The notes under the pieces are model-generated. The model was not told the origin of the DNA. It saw only the letters and a program-made list of their open reading frames with translations, and ran no database searches. From Snodgrassella alvi (GTDB lineage: Bacteria > Pseudomonadota > Gammaproteobacteria > Burkholderiales > Neisseriaceae), in NCBI RefSeq assembly GCF_002777855.1, contig NZ_MEIK01000031.1, positions 1 through 39,822 of the forward strand: a stretch of DNA of 39,822 nucleotides, given 5' to 3'. A program made the position numbers and the translations under genes. Shown piece by piece: positions 20,002 through 28,800 of the stretch (positions within the stretch are counted from its first letter, which is position 1; each line of letters starts with the position of its first letter).

Positions 20002-20383
20002 ATATCCGGAAAAATATTCAAATATTTTTATGTCATGTTTTTTTATGGTTATGAGCAATTGTCGGTTTTTAATCTATTGTGATTGATAAGTGCCATTTTA
20101 CGATGTATGCGAAAATCAGAAATAAGGTGACATGGTGTGTATTGATGTCATTGTTTAATGCAGTCAGAAGTTATAAGTAAATGATGTTTCAGGTAATTTG
20201 CTGTTTATTAGGTATTTATTAAATATAATTACAGATAGGTTTATTTGGAATTGATTATATGGTGATAAATCATATTTGATTTTAGCAATACATGAAATTG
20301 ATGATTAGCTGGTATAGTTTGCGTATATCATTTACAATAATTAACGTACTTAAATTTTTTTGAATTTTTTTCAAGGGAAAACT
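20002..20383 (+). other. AT-rich upstream region of the lipoprotein gene
   Basis: No ORF is credible. Near its end an extended -10 element (TGG followed by TATAGT, 20310-20318) lies about 65 nt before the lipoprotein ATG and is the best promoter candidate. The ribosome binding site is AAGGGAA at 20373-20379. I see nothing else distinctive. Confidence 0.45.
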
Positions 20384-21583
20384 ATGCAATCACAAATGAC
20401 TAAATTAATTTTGGCGCTTACTGTGGGCGGATTGTTATCTGCATGTGGGTCTAAGATAGAACAATCTCCTGATAAAATGGTTCGCGCTGGTATGCAGAGG
20501 ATGATGAAAGAGGACAATCAGTACAATTTTTCGGGCACGCTTAAACTAGATGTACCAAATCAGGTTAATGAAGATATAGCTGATAAAAATTCTGATGTAA
20601 TTGAACATAAAGCAAGTGATGCTTTTGACGTGGATTTAGATTCGAATTCGGATGAAGAAGCAGAAGTTGCAGATGAAAGAGATTACTATAAGAAGCAAAT
20701 GAAGTCGTTAAATAAGGTACTAAATTTATTGAGTAAATCTTTTACCATTCCTTTTACCGGTGCAGTGGATATGCCGAAAGGACGTATAGAAGTTATTCCG
20801 GAATTGCGCTATGAAAACAAAAATGCTTTAGTTTCTTATAAATTTCCAACCTATATAGATTTTAATAATTTAGCATTGTACGTGGATGCCTCTGCCATAA
20901 CTAATATCTCAGATATTATGAATGAGCAATCAAATCCTACTCGAGTAGTAGGTGACAGATATTTGCAATTAGCAGTGCCACAAGAAAGACTGGTGCATTT
21001 ACCGGTTGAAGATTTGCTTAAAAGCCTACCTAAATCTGTAGATGATGGTTATGCTGCTATTGATGCAAATGCATTTACAAAGGTTGATGTAGATGAATTC
21101 GGTAAAAATCTGGATGCTAAATATCAGGTTAGGCTGAATTCAAACTATGCAATGAGCTTGAAGTATGATATAGCTATGCTGAAAAGCATTTCTGAAAGTT
21201 TGAAGCAGGCTGCTGCTAAAGCTGGATCAGATAGTAAATATCAACCTCAGGATTATGCGGTTTTACAAAATGTTGTTGATGGTTTAACGGCTATCTATGC
21301 TGGTTATGATAATGGGAGGTCTGGTGTACCAGCTGCTTATTTTATTCAGCAGTTGAGAAATAATTCTTCACCGATTATATATAATTTTTATTTGGATTCT
21401 AAGGGACGTATTACTGGGATGAGAACTGAAATGGAAATTCCTTTGGATAAAGTTAAAGAATTTAAGCAAGCAATTAAAATGGACTATCAGATCAAGTTTG
21501 ACTATACCGGAAGTCCGAAATTTACGATGCAGCCTACGCCACAGAATTCTGTGAATATTGGATCTGGCTTAGGTTTATTTTAA
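20384..21583 (+). CDS. Lipoprotein of unknown function
   Basis: I do not recognise this 399-residue protein. It has a clear lipoprotein signal peptide with lipobox LLSAC (Cys21) followed by GS, so sorting to the outer membrane is expected. A low-complexity acidic stretch (about 64-100, rich in Asp, Glu and Ser) follows. The remaining 290 residues alternate polar and hydrophobic stretches, suggesting beta-rich structure, for example SPIIYNFYLDSKGRITGM and MDYQIKFDYTGSPKF near the end. The ATG at 20384 is chosen for its AAGGGAA ribosome binding site; a TTG at 20360 is possible but needless. It is a single gene between terminators, with A/T-richer codon use than argH. Confidence 0.85.
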   Translation: MQSQMTKLILALTVGGLLSACGSKIEQSPDKMVRAGMQRMMKEDNQYNFSGTLKLDVPNQVNEDIADKNSDVIEHKASDAFDVDLDSNSDEEAEVADERDYYKKQMKSLNKVLNLLSKSFTIPFTGAVDMPKGRIEVIPELRYENKNALVSYKFPTYIDFNNLALYVDASAITNISDIMNEQSNPTRVVGDRYLQLAVPQERLVHLPVEDLLKSLPKSVDDGYAAIDANAFTKVDVDEFGKNLDAKYQVRLNSNYAMSLKYDIAMLKSISESLKQAAAKAGSDSKYQPQDYAVLQNVVDGLTAIYAGYDNGRSGVPAAYFIQQLRNNSSPIIYNFYLDSKGRITGMRTEMEIPLDKVKEFKQAIKMDYQIKFDYTGSPKFTMQPTPQNSVNIGSGLGLF

Positions 21584-21623
21584 TATTATTTGGTGTTGGT
21601 ATTGTTAGTTTGAATATAGTGTG

Positions 21624-21652
21624 GCCAGTATGCAATGCGTGCTGGCTATTTT
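21624..21652 (+). terminator. Terminator of the lipoprotein gene
   Basis: A 10-bp stem with two wobble pairs (GCCAGTATGC with GCGTGCTGGC) closes an AAT loop and is followed by TATTTTA, about 40 nt past the stop. Confidence 0.6.
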
Positions 21653-21868
21653 ATGGATGAAGCATTATGTGTCCGTTTGGGCTCAGCATGAAAAAAGTTG
21701 AAGTAACTAGGTTAAATAAAAGATTTTGAAAGTTAGCTTCTAATCACTTTTTGATGTCATTATGATGTATTAAATAAACTGATTCCGGCTCTTTCAGATT
21801 AGGCAACTAGTCGACTGGTTGGTAAGATATTTATATAAAATAAAATTTTCACTTGAATATAAATTGTT

Positions 21869-22768
21869 TTAGCCACGTGGGTGGTGCTCATGTACCAGTT
21901 GTTTCAGGCGTTCATTGGCAACGTGAGTATAGATTTGGGTGGTCCCTATGTCTGCATGTCCCAGCAGAAGCTGGACGACGCGCAAATCGGCTCCGTGATT
22001 AACCAGATGTGTGGCAAAGGCATGGCGTAATCCATGCGGACTAAGATGATGAATACCGGCAGCGCTTGCATATTTGGTTACAATCATCCAAGCAAGCTGG
22101 CGGCTGATGGCGGTTTTTTTCTGGCTGACAAATACGGCATCACATGCTTTTCCTTTAAGTAAGGCAGGTCTGGCATGTGTAAAGTAGTTTTGTAACCAGT
22201 CTGTGGCTTCTTCGCCAAGAGGTACCATGCGTTGCTTGTTGCCTTTACCGATGGTGCTAAGTAAGCCGTTTTGTAAATCAATTTCGTTTATGTGCAGGTT
22301 GACAGCTTCGCTGACACGTAATCCGGTGGCGTACATTAGTTCGAGTAAAGCTTTATCGCGCAAACCATGTATAGAATCAGTATCTGGAGCTGCTAGCAAG
22401 GCATCTATCTGGCTTTCAGATATAATATCGGGCAGATGCTGCCCTTTTTTCGGCATCTGAAGTTGCTCTGTGGGTAAATCCTGCCGCCGATTGTATTCTT
22501 GCATCCAACTAAACAGTCGTTTGCATGCTGACAAGGCGCGCGCTTGTGATGATGGCTTTTCTGTATCTACAAATAGAGCAGTGGCCAGTGATAACGTGTC
22601 TACGTTGAACCAGTTCAGTTGCTGTGCATGTAAGCGTCGGGCTATTTTGCTTAGATCGCGTCGGTAGCTTTCGAGAGTGTTAAAAGCCAGTTGTTCACTC
22701 AGCCATAAATGCTCTAGTAATGATTCAATTGGTTCGAGCAATTCTGCTGGTAAGGCTTGGGTTAGCAT
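21869..22768 (-). CDS. xerD: Site-specific tyrosine recombinase XerD
   Basis: XerD with XerC resolves chromosome dimers at dif under FtsK control. The 299-residue protein has the N-terminal SAM-like domain (about 10-95) and the full catalytic set: Arg151 (ATGLRVSE), Lys175 (GKGNKQR), His245 and Arg248 (SPHGLRHAFATHL), His271 (LLGHADI) and Tyr280 (TQIYTHV). C-terminal features fit XerD rather than a phage integrase, and there is no adjacent attachment site or mobile element. Its ATG overlaps the end of ogt by 7 nt, so it is the last gene of the cupin-bcp-ogt-xerD run and probably translationally coupled. Confidence 0.93.
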   Translation of the reverse strand: MLTQALPAELLEPIESLLEHLWLSEQLAFNTLESYRRDLSKIARRLHAQQLNWFNVDTLSLATALFVDTEKPSSQARALSACKRLFSWMQEYNRRQDLPTEQLQMPKKGQHLPDIISESQIDALLAAPDTDSIHGLRDKALLELMYATGLRVSEAVNLHINEIDLQNGLLSTIGKGNKQRMVPLGEEATDWLQNYFTHARPALLKGKACDAVFVSQKKTAISRQLAWMIVTKYASAAGIHHLSPHGLRHAFATHLVNHGADLRVVQLLLGHADIGTTQIYTHVANERLKQLVHEHHPRG

Positions 22769-23220
22769 GTGGCATTTTCATGGGTAAGTAGCCAGCGTTT
22801 GATACCCAGTTCGAAACTATCGTTGCTCAGACTGAATCCACCTAGACCAGTAGCTGAAATTACTCGGTGACAGGGAATGATAATAGGTAAAGGATTTTTA
22901 CCACAAGCTTGCCCCACAGCTCTGGGGGCGCTGCCCAATTGGCGCGCTATGTCGCCGTAGGTGACTACCTGCCCATATGGTATGGAGGCGATAACCTGCC
23001 AGACACGCTGCTGAAATTCAGTACCTGCGGATGAGGGTGGGAGGTTGAAATTGTGCAGGGTGCCGGCAAAATAAGCGTCAAGCTGTTGTGCCCAGAAACC
23101 GGTTAATTCGGGCATTTTTTCTGTTGTGTCTTTTTGCCAGCGTATGCCTTGTATGTTATTCAGCGGGTAACAATCTACAATTAGCGGGCAGCAAGGGGCA
23201 TTGTAGAGGTAACTAGACAT
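22762..23220 (-). CDS. ogt: Methylated-DNA--protein-cysteine methyltransferase
   Basis: A suicide enzyme that removes the methyl group from O6-methylguanine onto its own cysteine. The 152-residue protein carries the active-site IIPCHRV with Cys117, preceded by the winged-helix segment FQQRVWQVIASIPYGQVVTYG (landmarks FQQRVW near 69 and VVTYG near 85) and RAVGQACGKNP. It is the Ogt-type single-domain form without an Ada regulatory domain. It overlaps bcp by 8 nt and xerD by 7 nt. Confidence 0.94.
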   Translation of the reverse strand: MSSYLYNAPCCPLIVDCYPLNNIQGIRWQKDTTEKMPELTGFWAQQLDAYFAGTLHNFNLPPSSAGTEFQQRVWQVIASIPYGQVVTYGDIARQLGSAPRAVGQACGKNPLPIIIPCHRVISATGLGGFSLSNDSFELGIKRWLLTHENATC

Positions 23221-23659
23221 GATTTTGTAGGGTGTCTAAAACGATCTGAGCATGGCCGGCAGCTTTGACTTTGCGCCATTCCTGCACAATATTGCCATTT
23301 TTATCTAGAATGAAGGTGCTTCTTTCTATGCCGAATACTTTTTTGCCATACATGTTTTTTTCTTTGAGTACGTCAAACTGTCGGCATACATTTTCTTCGC
23401 AATCTGATAACAAGGTGACGTTGAGTTGATATTTGCAAATGAAGTTGTGATGACTTTTTTCTGTATCGCGGGATATGCCCACTACGCTGTAGCCAAGTTG
23501 TTTAAATTGAGGTAGTAAGGCGCTGAATTCCTGTGCCTCGGTTGTACAGCCGGGGGTGTTGTCTTTGGGATAAAAATAGACAACGGCGGGTAGGTGTTCG
23601 GCAATGTTGAAGCTGTTGTCTTCAGCGTCCGGCAGAGTGAAAAGCATTGATTCTGACAT
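23213..23659 (-). CDS. bcp: Thiol peroxidase of the Bcp/PrxQ family
   Basis: Reduces hydrogen peroxide and organic peroxides, normally with thioredoxin. The 148-residue protein has the catalytic PKDNTPGCTTE with peroxidatic Cys38 and Thr35, and the supporting Arg113 in IERSTFILD. The resolving cysteine found five residues later in E. coli Bcp is replaced by Gln43 (CTTEAQ). A cysteine at 75 (FICKY), 37 residues on, matches the position used in the other PrxQ subtype, with further cysteines at 87 and 92. Its end overlaps ogt, and the cupin gene ends 38 nt upstream of its start. Confidence 0.93.
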   Translation of the reverse strand: MSESMLFTLPDAEDNSFNIAEHLPAVVYFYPKDNTPGCTTEAQEFSALLPQFKQLGYSVVGISRDTEKSHHNFICKYQLNVTLLSDCEENVCRQFDVLKEKNMYGKKVFGIERSTFILDKNGNIVQEWRKVKAAGHAQIVLDTLQNHV

Positions 23660-23697
23660 ATTATATTTTCCTTTGTATGGATTTTTATGTTGTTAAT

Positions 23698-24081
23698 TTA
23701 GTCACGGATAAAAGCGGTAATCAGTGGCTTATCGCCAATCAGGCGGCTGCAATGTCCGTGAATATTTGTATCAAATGAGACGCCTGTTGGTAGGGTATCT
23801 GCCGAATAGAAATATTCACCAGGTCCAAAGCGGCGGGTTGTACCATCACGCAAGCCGATTTCCATGATGCCCTGTAGTACAAATAGCCATTGCGGTTTGC
23901 TGGTACAGTGAAAGTCGCTGGCAAAGCCAACTGGGCTTTGGCGTAATTGTAGACCTTCCGCATTCATCCATGTGGATAAGCGGCTTTTTTCATTGCCTTC
24001 GCTTAATTCGATTTTTTCTTCTTTAAAACGTGCAAAGCCGTCTTTGTCGGTAAAGAGAATAATTTTGTTTAGTGTGGTCAT
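23698..24081 (-). CDS. Small cupin-domain protein
   Basis: A single-domain cupin of 127 residues. The barrel is recognisable from SKPQWLFVLQGIMEIGLRDG (near 61-80) and RFGPGEYFYSADTLPTG (near 84). The first motif lacks the usual pair of metal-binding histidines, since GxxHxH is replaced by CTSKPQW. The second has only distant histidines (NIHGHCSRL near 106), so metal binding and enzymatic activity are doubtful. It starts the compact cupin-bcp-ogt-xerD run just behind a terminator. Function is unknown; a role in oxidative or alkylation stress would be guesswork from its neighbours. Confidence 0.82.
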   Translation of the reverse strand: MTTLNKIILFTDKDGFARFKEEKIELSEGNEKSRLSTWMNAEGLQLRQSPVGFASDFHCTSKPQWLFVLQGIMEIGLRDGTTRRFGPGEYFYSADTLPTGVSFDTNIHGHCSRLIGDKPLITAFIRD

Positions 24082-24103
24082 GTTTATTTGTTGAATAATG
24101 GCT

Positions 24104-24140
24104 AAAAAATCAGTGCAGGGTATTGTACCACTGCACTGAT
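24104..24140 (-). terminator. Terminator of the ttcA-MFS unit
   Basis: A 10-bp stem (ATCAGTGCAG with CTGCACTGAT) extended by an inner GGTA/TACC pairing, followed on the minus strand by TTTTTT. It lies about 30 nt past the MFS transporter stop. Confidence 0.9.
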
Positions 24141-24168
24141 GGAAAAATTAATCAGTCAGGCTGGTTTA

Positions 24169-25407
24169 TCAGCCTATTACGCCAAGGCTGTCGTCTTTGG
24201 ATGGGGTTTGGTTGTGTTTTGGTATCAGCCACAGGGTTGCTATGATGTCTAACAGATAGATGGACGCTAGTAAGCACAAGGCGGCATAGAAAGACCATTC
24301 TTTTACAAAAAAACCAATAACAAGTGGTCCAAAACCGCCAACTCCGCGACCAAGGTTGAAGAGGACGTTCTGAGCTGTAGCGCGCACATGCGGTGGGAAA
24401 TTATCGGATATGAGGGCACCATAACCACCAATCATGCCATTAACAAATAGTCCCATGATGGCCCCACAGATTAGCAGGGCGGTAGGATCCTGTAATTGGG
24501 CATACTGCGCCACCATAATAAAGGCACCTATTTGGTAAATCAGAAAAATTTTCCAGCGTGCAAAATGGTCGGCGAGAAATCCAAATAGCCAGATGCCGAT
24601 AATCATTCCGATTACGGTGACTGCTGTCCAATTACCGGATGCAGTGAGGCTGAAGCCCAGTTTGTTGGCCAGATAGCTGGGCATCCATATCATTAAACCG
24701 TAGTAGCCGAAATTTTGTACTGCACAGAGAATGAAGATGCCAAGGCTGGTTTTGGCCGTCTGACGGTCTTTGATCAGTAAACACAGGCGATTTGAAAAAG
24801 ACAGCTCACCTTTGACTTTGTGTTCACGGGTAAATTGCTCTGGTTCGCTGGTATCGTGACGGATGAAGTAAGAGGCCACAGCAGGAAACAATCCGACTAA
24901 GAACATACCGCGCCAGCCAATAATGCTGAGCAAAAATGGGGTAATGAATGCGGCAGCCAGTACGCCGAGCTGCCAGCCTATGCCGACAAATGCTGATGCA
25001 CGATTGCGCTTTGCTGCTGGCCAGACTTCTGCAATCATGGCCATGCCGATACCGAATTCCCCGCCTAGGCCCATGCCAGCTAGTGCTCGGTATATCAGCA
25101 GATCATAGTAGCCTTGTGCAATGGCGCATAGGCCAGTGAATACGGCAAACATAAGAATGGTCAGTGAGAGCATGCGCACACGGCCGAATCGGTCGCTTAG
25201 GTGACCAAATACAATGCCGCCAACAACTGAGCCAATTAGGGTCCATGTGACGAGAGAACCGGCCTGAGAAGCGTTGAGTCCAAGATCTGTGCTAATGGCG
25301 CTGAGCATAAAACCCAGTATCAATAGGTCGAAACCATCCATGGCGTAGCCACTAATGGCGGCGACCATGGCTTTTGCGGGGGTTAATTTTTTTCTAGGTT
25401 GATTCAT
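24169..25407 (-). CDS. MFS transporter of the AAHS/metabolite:H+ symporter type
   Basis: A 412-residue, 12-segment major facilitator. The first membrane segment contains MDGFD, typical of the aromatic acid:H+ and related sialate/lactate symporter families. The A-motif loop GHLSDRFGRVRM (near 68) and a second copy GFLADHFARWKI (near 280) are present. The segment GMGLGGEFGIGMAMIAEVWP (near 111-130) fits the same group. The substrate, probably a carboxylate, cannot be read from sequence. It starts 6 nt after ttcA, so it is probably co-transcribed with a tRNA-thiolation gene although the functions are unrelated. Confidence 0.88.
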   Translation of the reverse strand: MNQPRKKLTPAKAMVAAISGYAMDGFDLLILGFMLSAISTDLGLNASQAGSLVTWTLIGSVVGGIVFGHLSDRFGRVRMLSLTILMFAVFTGLCAIAQGYYDLLIYRALAGMGLGGEFGIGMAMIAEVWPAAKRNRASAFVGIGWQLGVLAAAFITPFLLSIIGWRGMFLVGLFPAVASYFIRHDTSEPEQFTREHKVKGELSFSNRLCLLIKDRQTAKTSLGIFILCAVQNFGYYGLMIWMPSYLANKLGFSLTASGNWTAVTVIGMIIGIWLFGFLADHFARWKIFLIYQIGAFIMVAQYAQLQDPTALLICGAIMGLFVNGMIGGYGALISDNFPPHVRATAQNVLFNLGRGVGGFGPLVIGFFVKEWSFYAALCLLASIYLLDIIATLWLIPKHNQTPSKDDSLGVIG

Positions 25408-25413
25408 AGGGGC

Positions 25414-26346
25414 TTAATGTCGGGAATCTAAAATGTTAATAATAGGTTTTACTGTGGTTGCAAGCTGTGTAAATTCGCCGGTCTGTGCCAGCGTTGGTGT
25501 ATTTGGATAATATTCACGGTCAAAAGCTGTATCGCCACCATGTGGCAGTTTTTGTCCTTGTTGCAACGCTACGAAGTTAAATAACTGAGTGTCTGCCAAA
25601 TGAGAGGGTATGACGTTCTGCAGGGCGGAAAACATGGATTCAATCCGTCCGGGAAATGTTTTATCCCACTGTTGCAGCATATCTTTAATTACCTGTCTTT
25701 GCAGATTGGGCTGAGAGCCACAAAGATTGCAAGGAATAATGGGGAAATTCTGGGTTTGTGCAAAGCGAATGAGGTCTTTTTCTTTAACATAAGCCAGAGG
25801 ACGGATAATGATGTGCTCGCCATTATCTGATAACAGTTTGGGAGGCATGGCTTTAAGCTTGCCACCATAGAACATATTTAGAAACAGGGTTTCCAAAATG
25901 TCGTCGCGATGGTGTCCTAAAGCGATTTTGGTACAGCCATTTTCTTTTGCTACTCGGTACAGAATGCCGCGCCGTAATCGGCTGCACAGCCCGCAAGTAG
26001 TTTTACCTTCATTGATCACGCGTTTGACAACACTATATGTATCTTCTTCAATGATTTTAAACGGGACATTCAGACTGCTCAGATAATTCGGCAAAATATG
26101 TTCTGGAAAGCCTGGTTGCTTCTGATCCAGATTAACGGCCAGAATCTCAAACCGTACAGGAGCGGATTTCTGTAATCGCAGCAGGATATCCAGCAATGCA
26201 TAGCTGTCCTTGCCACCAGAGAGGCAAACCATGATTTTGTCGCCGTCTGCAATCATCTGAAAATCATTGATAGCAGCACCAACCTGATGACGGAGCCGTT
26301 TGATCAGCTTGTTGTTTTCGTATTCGTGTTTTGGTGTATGGGACAT
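25414..26346 (-). CDS. ttcA: tRNA 2-thiocytidine synthetase TtcA
   Basis: Thiolates cytidine 32 in a subset of tRNAs, using ATP and an Fe-S cluster. The 310-residue enzyme has the PP-loop SGGKDS (43-48), which binds ATP. The cluster-binding pair CGLC (Cys118, Cys121) is present with a third cysteine from PCNLCG (206 or 209). [19 protein letters not shown] (near 144-162) is also typical of TtcA. The start ATG gives a normal length. The gene is separated from lysC by about 108 nt holding a weak GGCCGA/TCGGCC hairpin, and is followed closely by the MFS transporter gene. Confidence 0.95.
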   Translation of the reverse strand: MSHTPKHEYENNKLIKRLRHQVGAAINDFQMIADGDKIMVCLSGGKDSYALLDILLRLQKSAPVRFEILAVNLDQKQPGFPEHILPNYLSSLNVPFKIIEEDTYSVVKRVINEGKTTCGLCSRLRRGILYRVAKENGCTKIALGHHRDDILETLFLNMFYGGKLKAMPPKLLSDNGEHIIIRPLAYVKEKDLIRFAQTQNFPIIPCNLCGSQPNLQRQVIKDMLQQWDKTFPGRIESMFSALQNVIPSHLADTQLFNFVALQQGQKLPHGGDTAFDREYYPNTPTLAQTGEFTQLATTVKPIINILDSRH

Positions 26347-26395
26347 GGATGCAGCAATAATTTAAACAAATAGCTGCCATTGTACAATAATTAGA

Positions 26396-26417
26396 GGCCG
26401 ACTGATGTGACTCGGCC
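26396..26417 (-). terminator. Possible weak terminator after lysC
   Basis: A 6-bp GC-rich stem (GGCCGA with TCGGCC) around a 10-nt loop lies about 40 nt past the lysC stop. On the minus strand it is followed by TCTAATTA rather than a T-run, so it may be only partly effective. Confidence 0.35.
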
Positions 26418-26454
26418 GGCCGTTTGTGAACTTTACAAGAATTAAATAGATGTT

Positions 26455-27696
26455 TTAACTTCTTTGGGATGGTTCTTTATCAAGCTCAAATACTTGATGT
26501 AGCACGCGCGTAGCCAGCTCCAGATATTTTTCATCAATTAACACGGATACTTTGATTTCAGAAGTAGAAATCATTTGGATATTGATGTTTTCTTTAGCTA
26601 ATGTGCGGAACATGGTGGAGGCAATGCCTACATGTGAACGCATGCCCATGCCAACTATGGAAACTTTGCATACGGTATCATCGCCGCAAACTTCGCGGGC
26701 CCCGATAGTTTTCTGCACTTCATGCAGAATATCCAATGTATTTTGATAATCGCTACGTGGTACGGTGAAAGAGAAATCTGTGGTGCCTGCAGAACCTACA
26801 TTCTGGATAATCATGTCTACTTCAATATTGGCATCGGCTACGGCACCGAGTATCTGAGAAGCCATTCCCGGTGTATCCGGCACACCACGCACATTAATTC
26901 GTGCCTGATTTTTATCAAAAGCAATACCGGATACTGCCGCATGTTCCATCATATCTTGATCCTCTTCAAACGTTATTAAAGTACCTTTGCCACTGTTTTC
27001 CAAACTGCTTAAGACGCGCAGCCGTACTTTGTATTTGCCGGCAAATTCTACCGAACGGATTTGCAAAACCTTGCTCCCCAAACTAGCCAGTTCTAGCATT
27101 TCTTCAAATGAAATGGTTTCTAGACGCCGTGCTTCTGGTACGACCCGCGGGTCGGTTGTGTAGACGCCGTCTACATCGGTATATATCTGGCATTCGTCTG
27201 CTTTCAATGCTGCGGCCAGAGCCACAGCTGAGGTATCAGAACCGCCTCTGCCTAGCGTAGTGATGTCGTTGTTGGCGTTTACACCCTGAAAGCCTGCTAT
27301 GATGACAACCTTACCTGCATTCAGATCGCTACGAATGCGAATTTCGTCAATTGCATCGATTCTGGCTTTGGTGTGAGCGCAATCGGTTTTTACCGCTACC
27401 TGCCAGCCGGTATAGCTTTTGGCATCTACTCCAATGCTGTGTAAAGCCATGGCTAGAAGGCCGATCGTAACTTGCTCTCCGGTTGAAAGTACAACATCCA
27501 TTTCGCGTGGATTGGGTTTTTCCTGTATTTCATGAGCCAGTGCAACTAAACGATTGGTTTCGCCACTCATTGCGGAAACCACTACGACAACATCATCACC
27601 ATTGGCTTTGGCCTGTGCTACCCGACGCGCTACGTTTTTAATGCGTTCTACTGAACCTACTGAGGTACCGCCGTATTTCTGTACGATTAACGCCAT
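26455..27696 (-). CDS. lysC: Aspartate kinase
   Basis: Phosphorylates aspartate, the entry step to lysine, threonine, methionine and diaminopimelate. The 413-residue protein has the N-terminal kinase motif VQKYGGTSVG (Lys7), TLGRGGSDTSAVALA (near 148) and TDVDGVYTTDPR (near 174), followed by tandem ACT domains (about 265-400) that normally bind lysine and/or threonine. The length and single ORF fit the class found in Betaproteobacteria, whose smaller beta chain may be made from an internal start. No lysine riboswitch is visible upstream. Confidence 0.95.
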   Translation of the reverse strand: MALIVQKYGGTSVGSVERIKNVARRVAQAKANGDDVVVVVSAMSGETNRLVALAHEIQEKPNPREMDVVLSTGEQVTIGLLAMALHSIGVDAKSYTGWQVAVKTDCAHTKARIDAIDEIRIRSDLNAGKVVIIAGFQGVNANNDITTLGRGGSDTSAVALAAALKADECQIYTDVDGVYTTDPRVVPEARRLETISFEEMLELASLGSKVLQIRSVEFAGKYKVRLRVLSSLENSGKGTLITFEEDQDMMEHAAVSGIAFDKNQARINVRGVPDTPGMASQILGAVADANIEVDMIIQNVGSAGTTDFSFTVPRSDYQNTLDILHEVQKTIGAREVCGDDTVCKVSIVGMGMRSHVGIASTMFRTLAKENINIQMISTSEIKVSVLIDEKYLELATRVLHQVFELDKEPSQRS

Positions 27697-27805
27697 AATA
27701 CTGCTTGCTTTCTGAGTTGTTTTATTGTCAAAAAAGGAGAGACTGTGTAAACACTATCTGCTTATTTATCCAGTCAGGGCGTTCTTTGTAGCATTTTTAT
27801 CATGT

Positions 27806-27855
27806 AAAAACAAGCCGCTGAATCAGTATTTTGTCAGATTCAAGCGGCTTGTTTT
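27806..27855 (-). terminator. Terminator of rph
   Basis: An inverted repeat of 13 bp plus 5 bp with a single bulged A (AAAACAAGCCGCT with AGCGGCTTGTTTT) has T-runs on both strands and lies about 45 nt past the rph stop, upstream of lysC. Confidence 0.9.
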
Positions 27856-27900
27856 AAATTATCTTTAAATTTAGATAATAGTTAGTTGTATTTGTTTGAA

Positions 27901-28638
27901 TTAATTGGCTTTTAATGCTTGCTGCTGAGCAGCAAGAATAGAACGGATGCCTTTTTGTGCCAGACTGATTAACTGATTCAACTGCTGGATACTAAATGTG
28001 GCACCCTCTGCGGTACCCTGAATTTCCACTAATTGTTCTGATGCAGTCATAACAATGTTGATGTCAGCATCGCAGTTTGAATCTTCTGGATAATCCAGGT
28101 CAAGTAACAATGTGTTGTTAAACATGCCAACAGAAATAGCGGCAACTGCTTCACGGATTGGTTTTTCATTGATGATACCTTGGGTAAGCAATTTGTTTAC
28201 AGCCAGAGACATCGCGACGAAAGCACCACTTATGCTAGCGGTCCGGGTACCTCCATCAGCCTGAATTACATCACAATCAATCAGTATTTGGCGGCTTCCC
28301 AATTTTTCCATGTCCATCACGGCGCGTAGAGAACGGCCAATCAGGCGCTGGATTTCTTGTGTTCGACCCGTCTGTTTACCAGCTACAGCTTCGCGACGCA
28401 TGCGGCCGTTGGCAGAGGCGGGCAGCATGCCATATTCTGCAGTTACCCAGCCACGTCCGCTTTCTTTCAAAAAAGGAGGTACATTTTCATCGATGGTGGC
28501 TGTGCAGATAACTTTGGTATTGCCGCAGCTGATAAGTACGGAACCGTCAGCATGGGGCAAAAAATGCGGAACAATAGCCAGTTGACGCGGTTCATCGTTT
28601 GCACGTTTGGTGCGGTGAGGTACTGTATTGGTTTTCAT
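27901..28638 (-). CDS. rph: Ribonuclease PH
   Basis: A phosphate-dependent 3'-5' exoribonuclease that trims tRNA 3' ends. The 245-residue protein has the family N-terminus [38 protein letters not shown] (near 90-108) and [19 protein letters not shown] (near 124). The length is normal. It is divergent from yicC with 162 nt between the starts, a neighbourhood seen in many proteobacteria (rph-yicC). Confidence 0.96.
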   Translation of the reverse strand: MKTNTVPHRTKRANDEPRQLAIVPHFLPHADGSVLISCGNTKVICTATIDENVPPFLKESGRGWVTAEYGMLPASANGRMRREAVAGKQTGRTQEIQRLIGRSLRAVMDMEKLGSRQILIDCDVIQADGGTRTASISGAFVAMSLAVNKLLTQGIINEKPIREAVAAISVGMFNNTLLLDLDYPEDSNCDADINIVMTASEQLVEIQGTAEGATFSIQQLNQLISLAQKGIRSILAAQQQALKAN

Positions 28639-28800
28639 GCTGGCAGGACAGGAAAGAGTGATAAAGTAAATATTATATTACTTGTATGCTGTTCATCATA
28701 CTAATTAGGTCTTTTAAGAATTAAGCGGATTTCGTTATACTTGATTTAATTGCCAGTTTGAATAATACAAGGCAGGAAAAAACGGTTTAAGGAAAATAAT

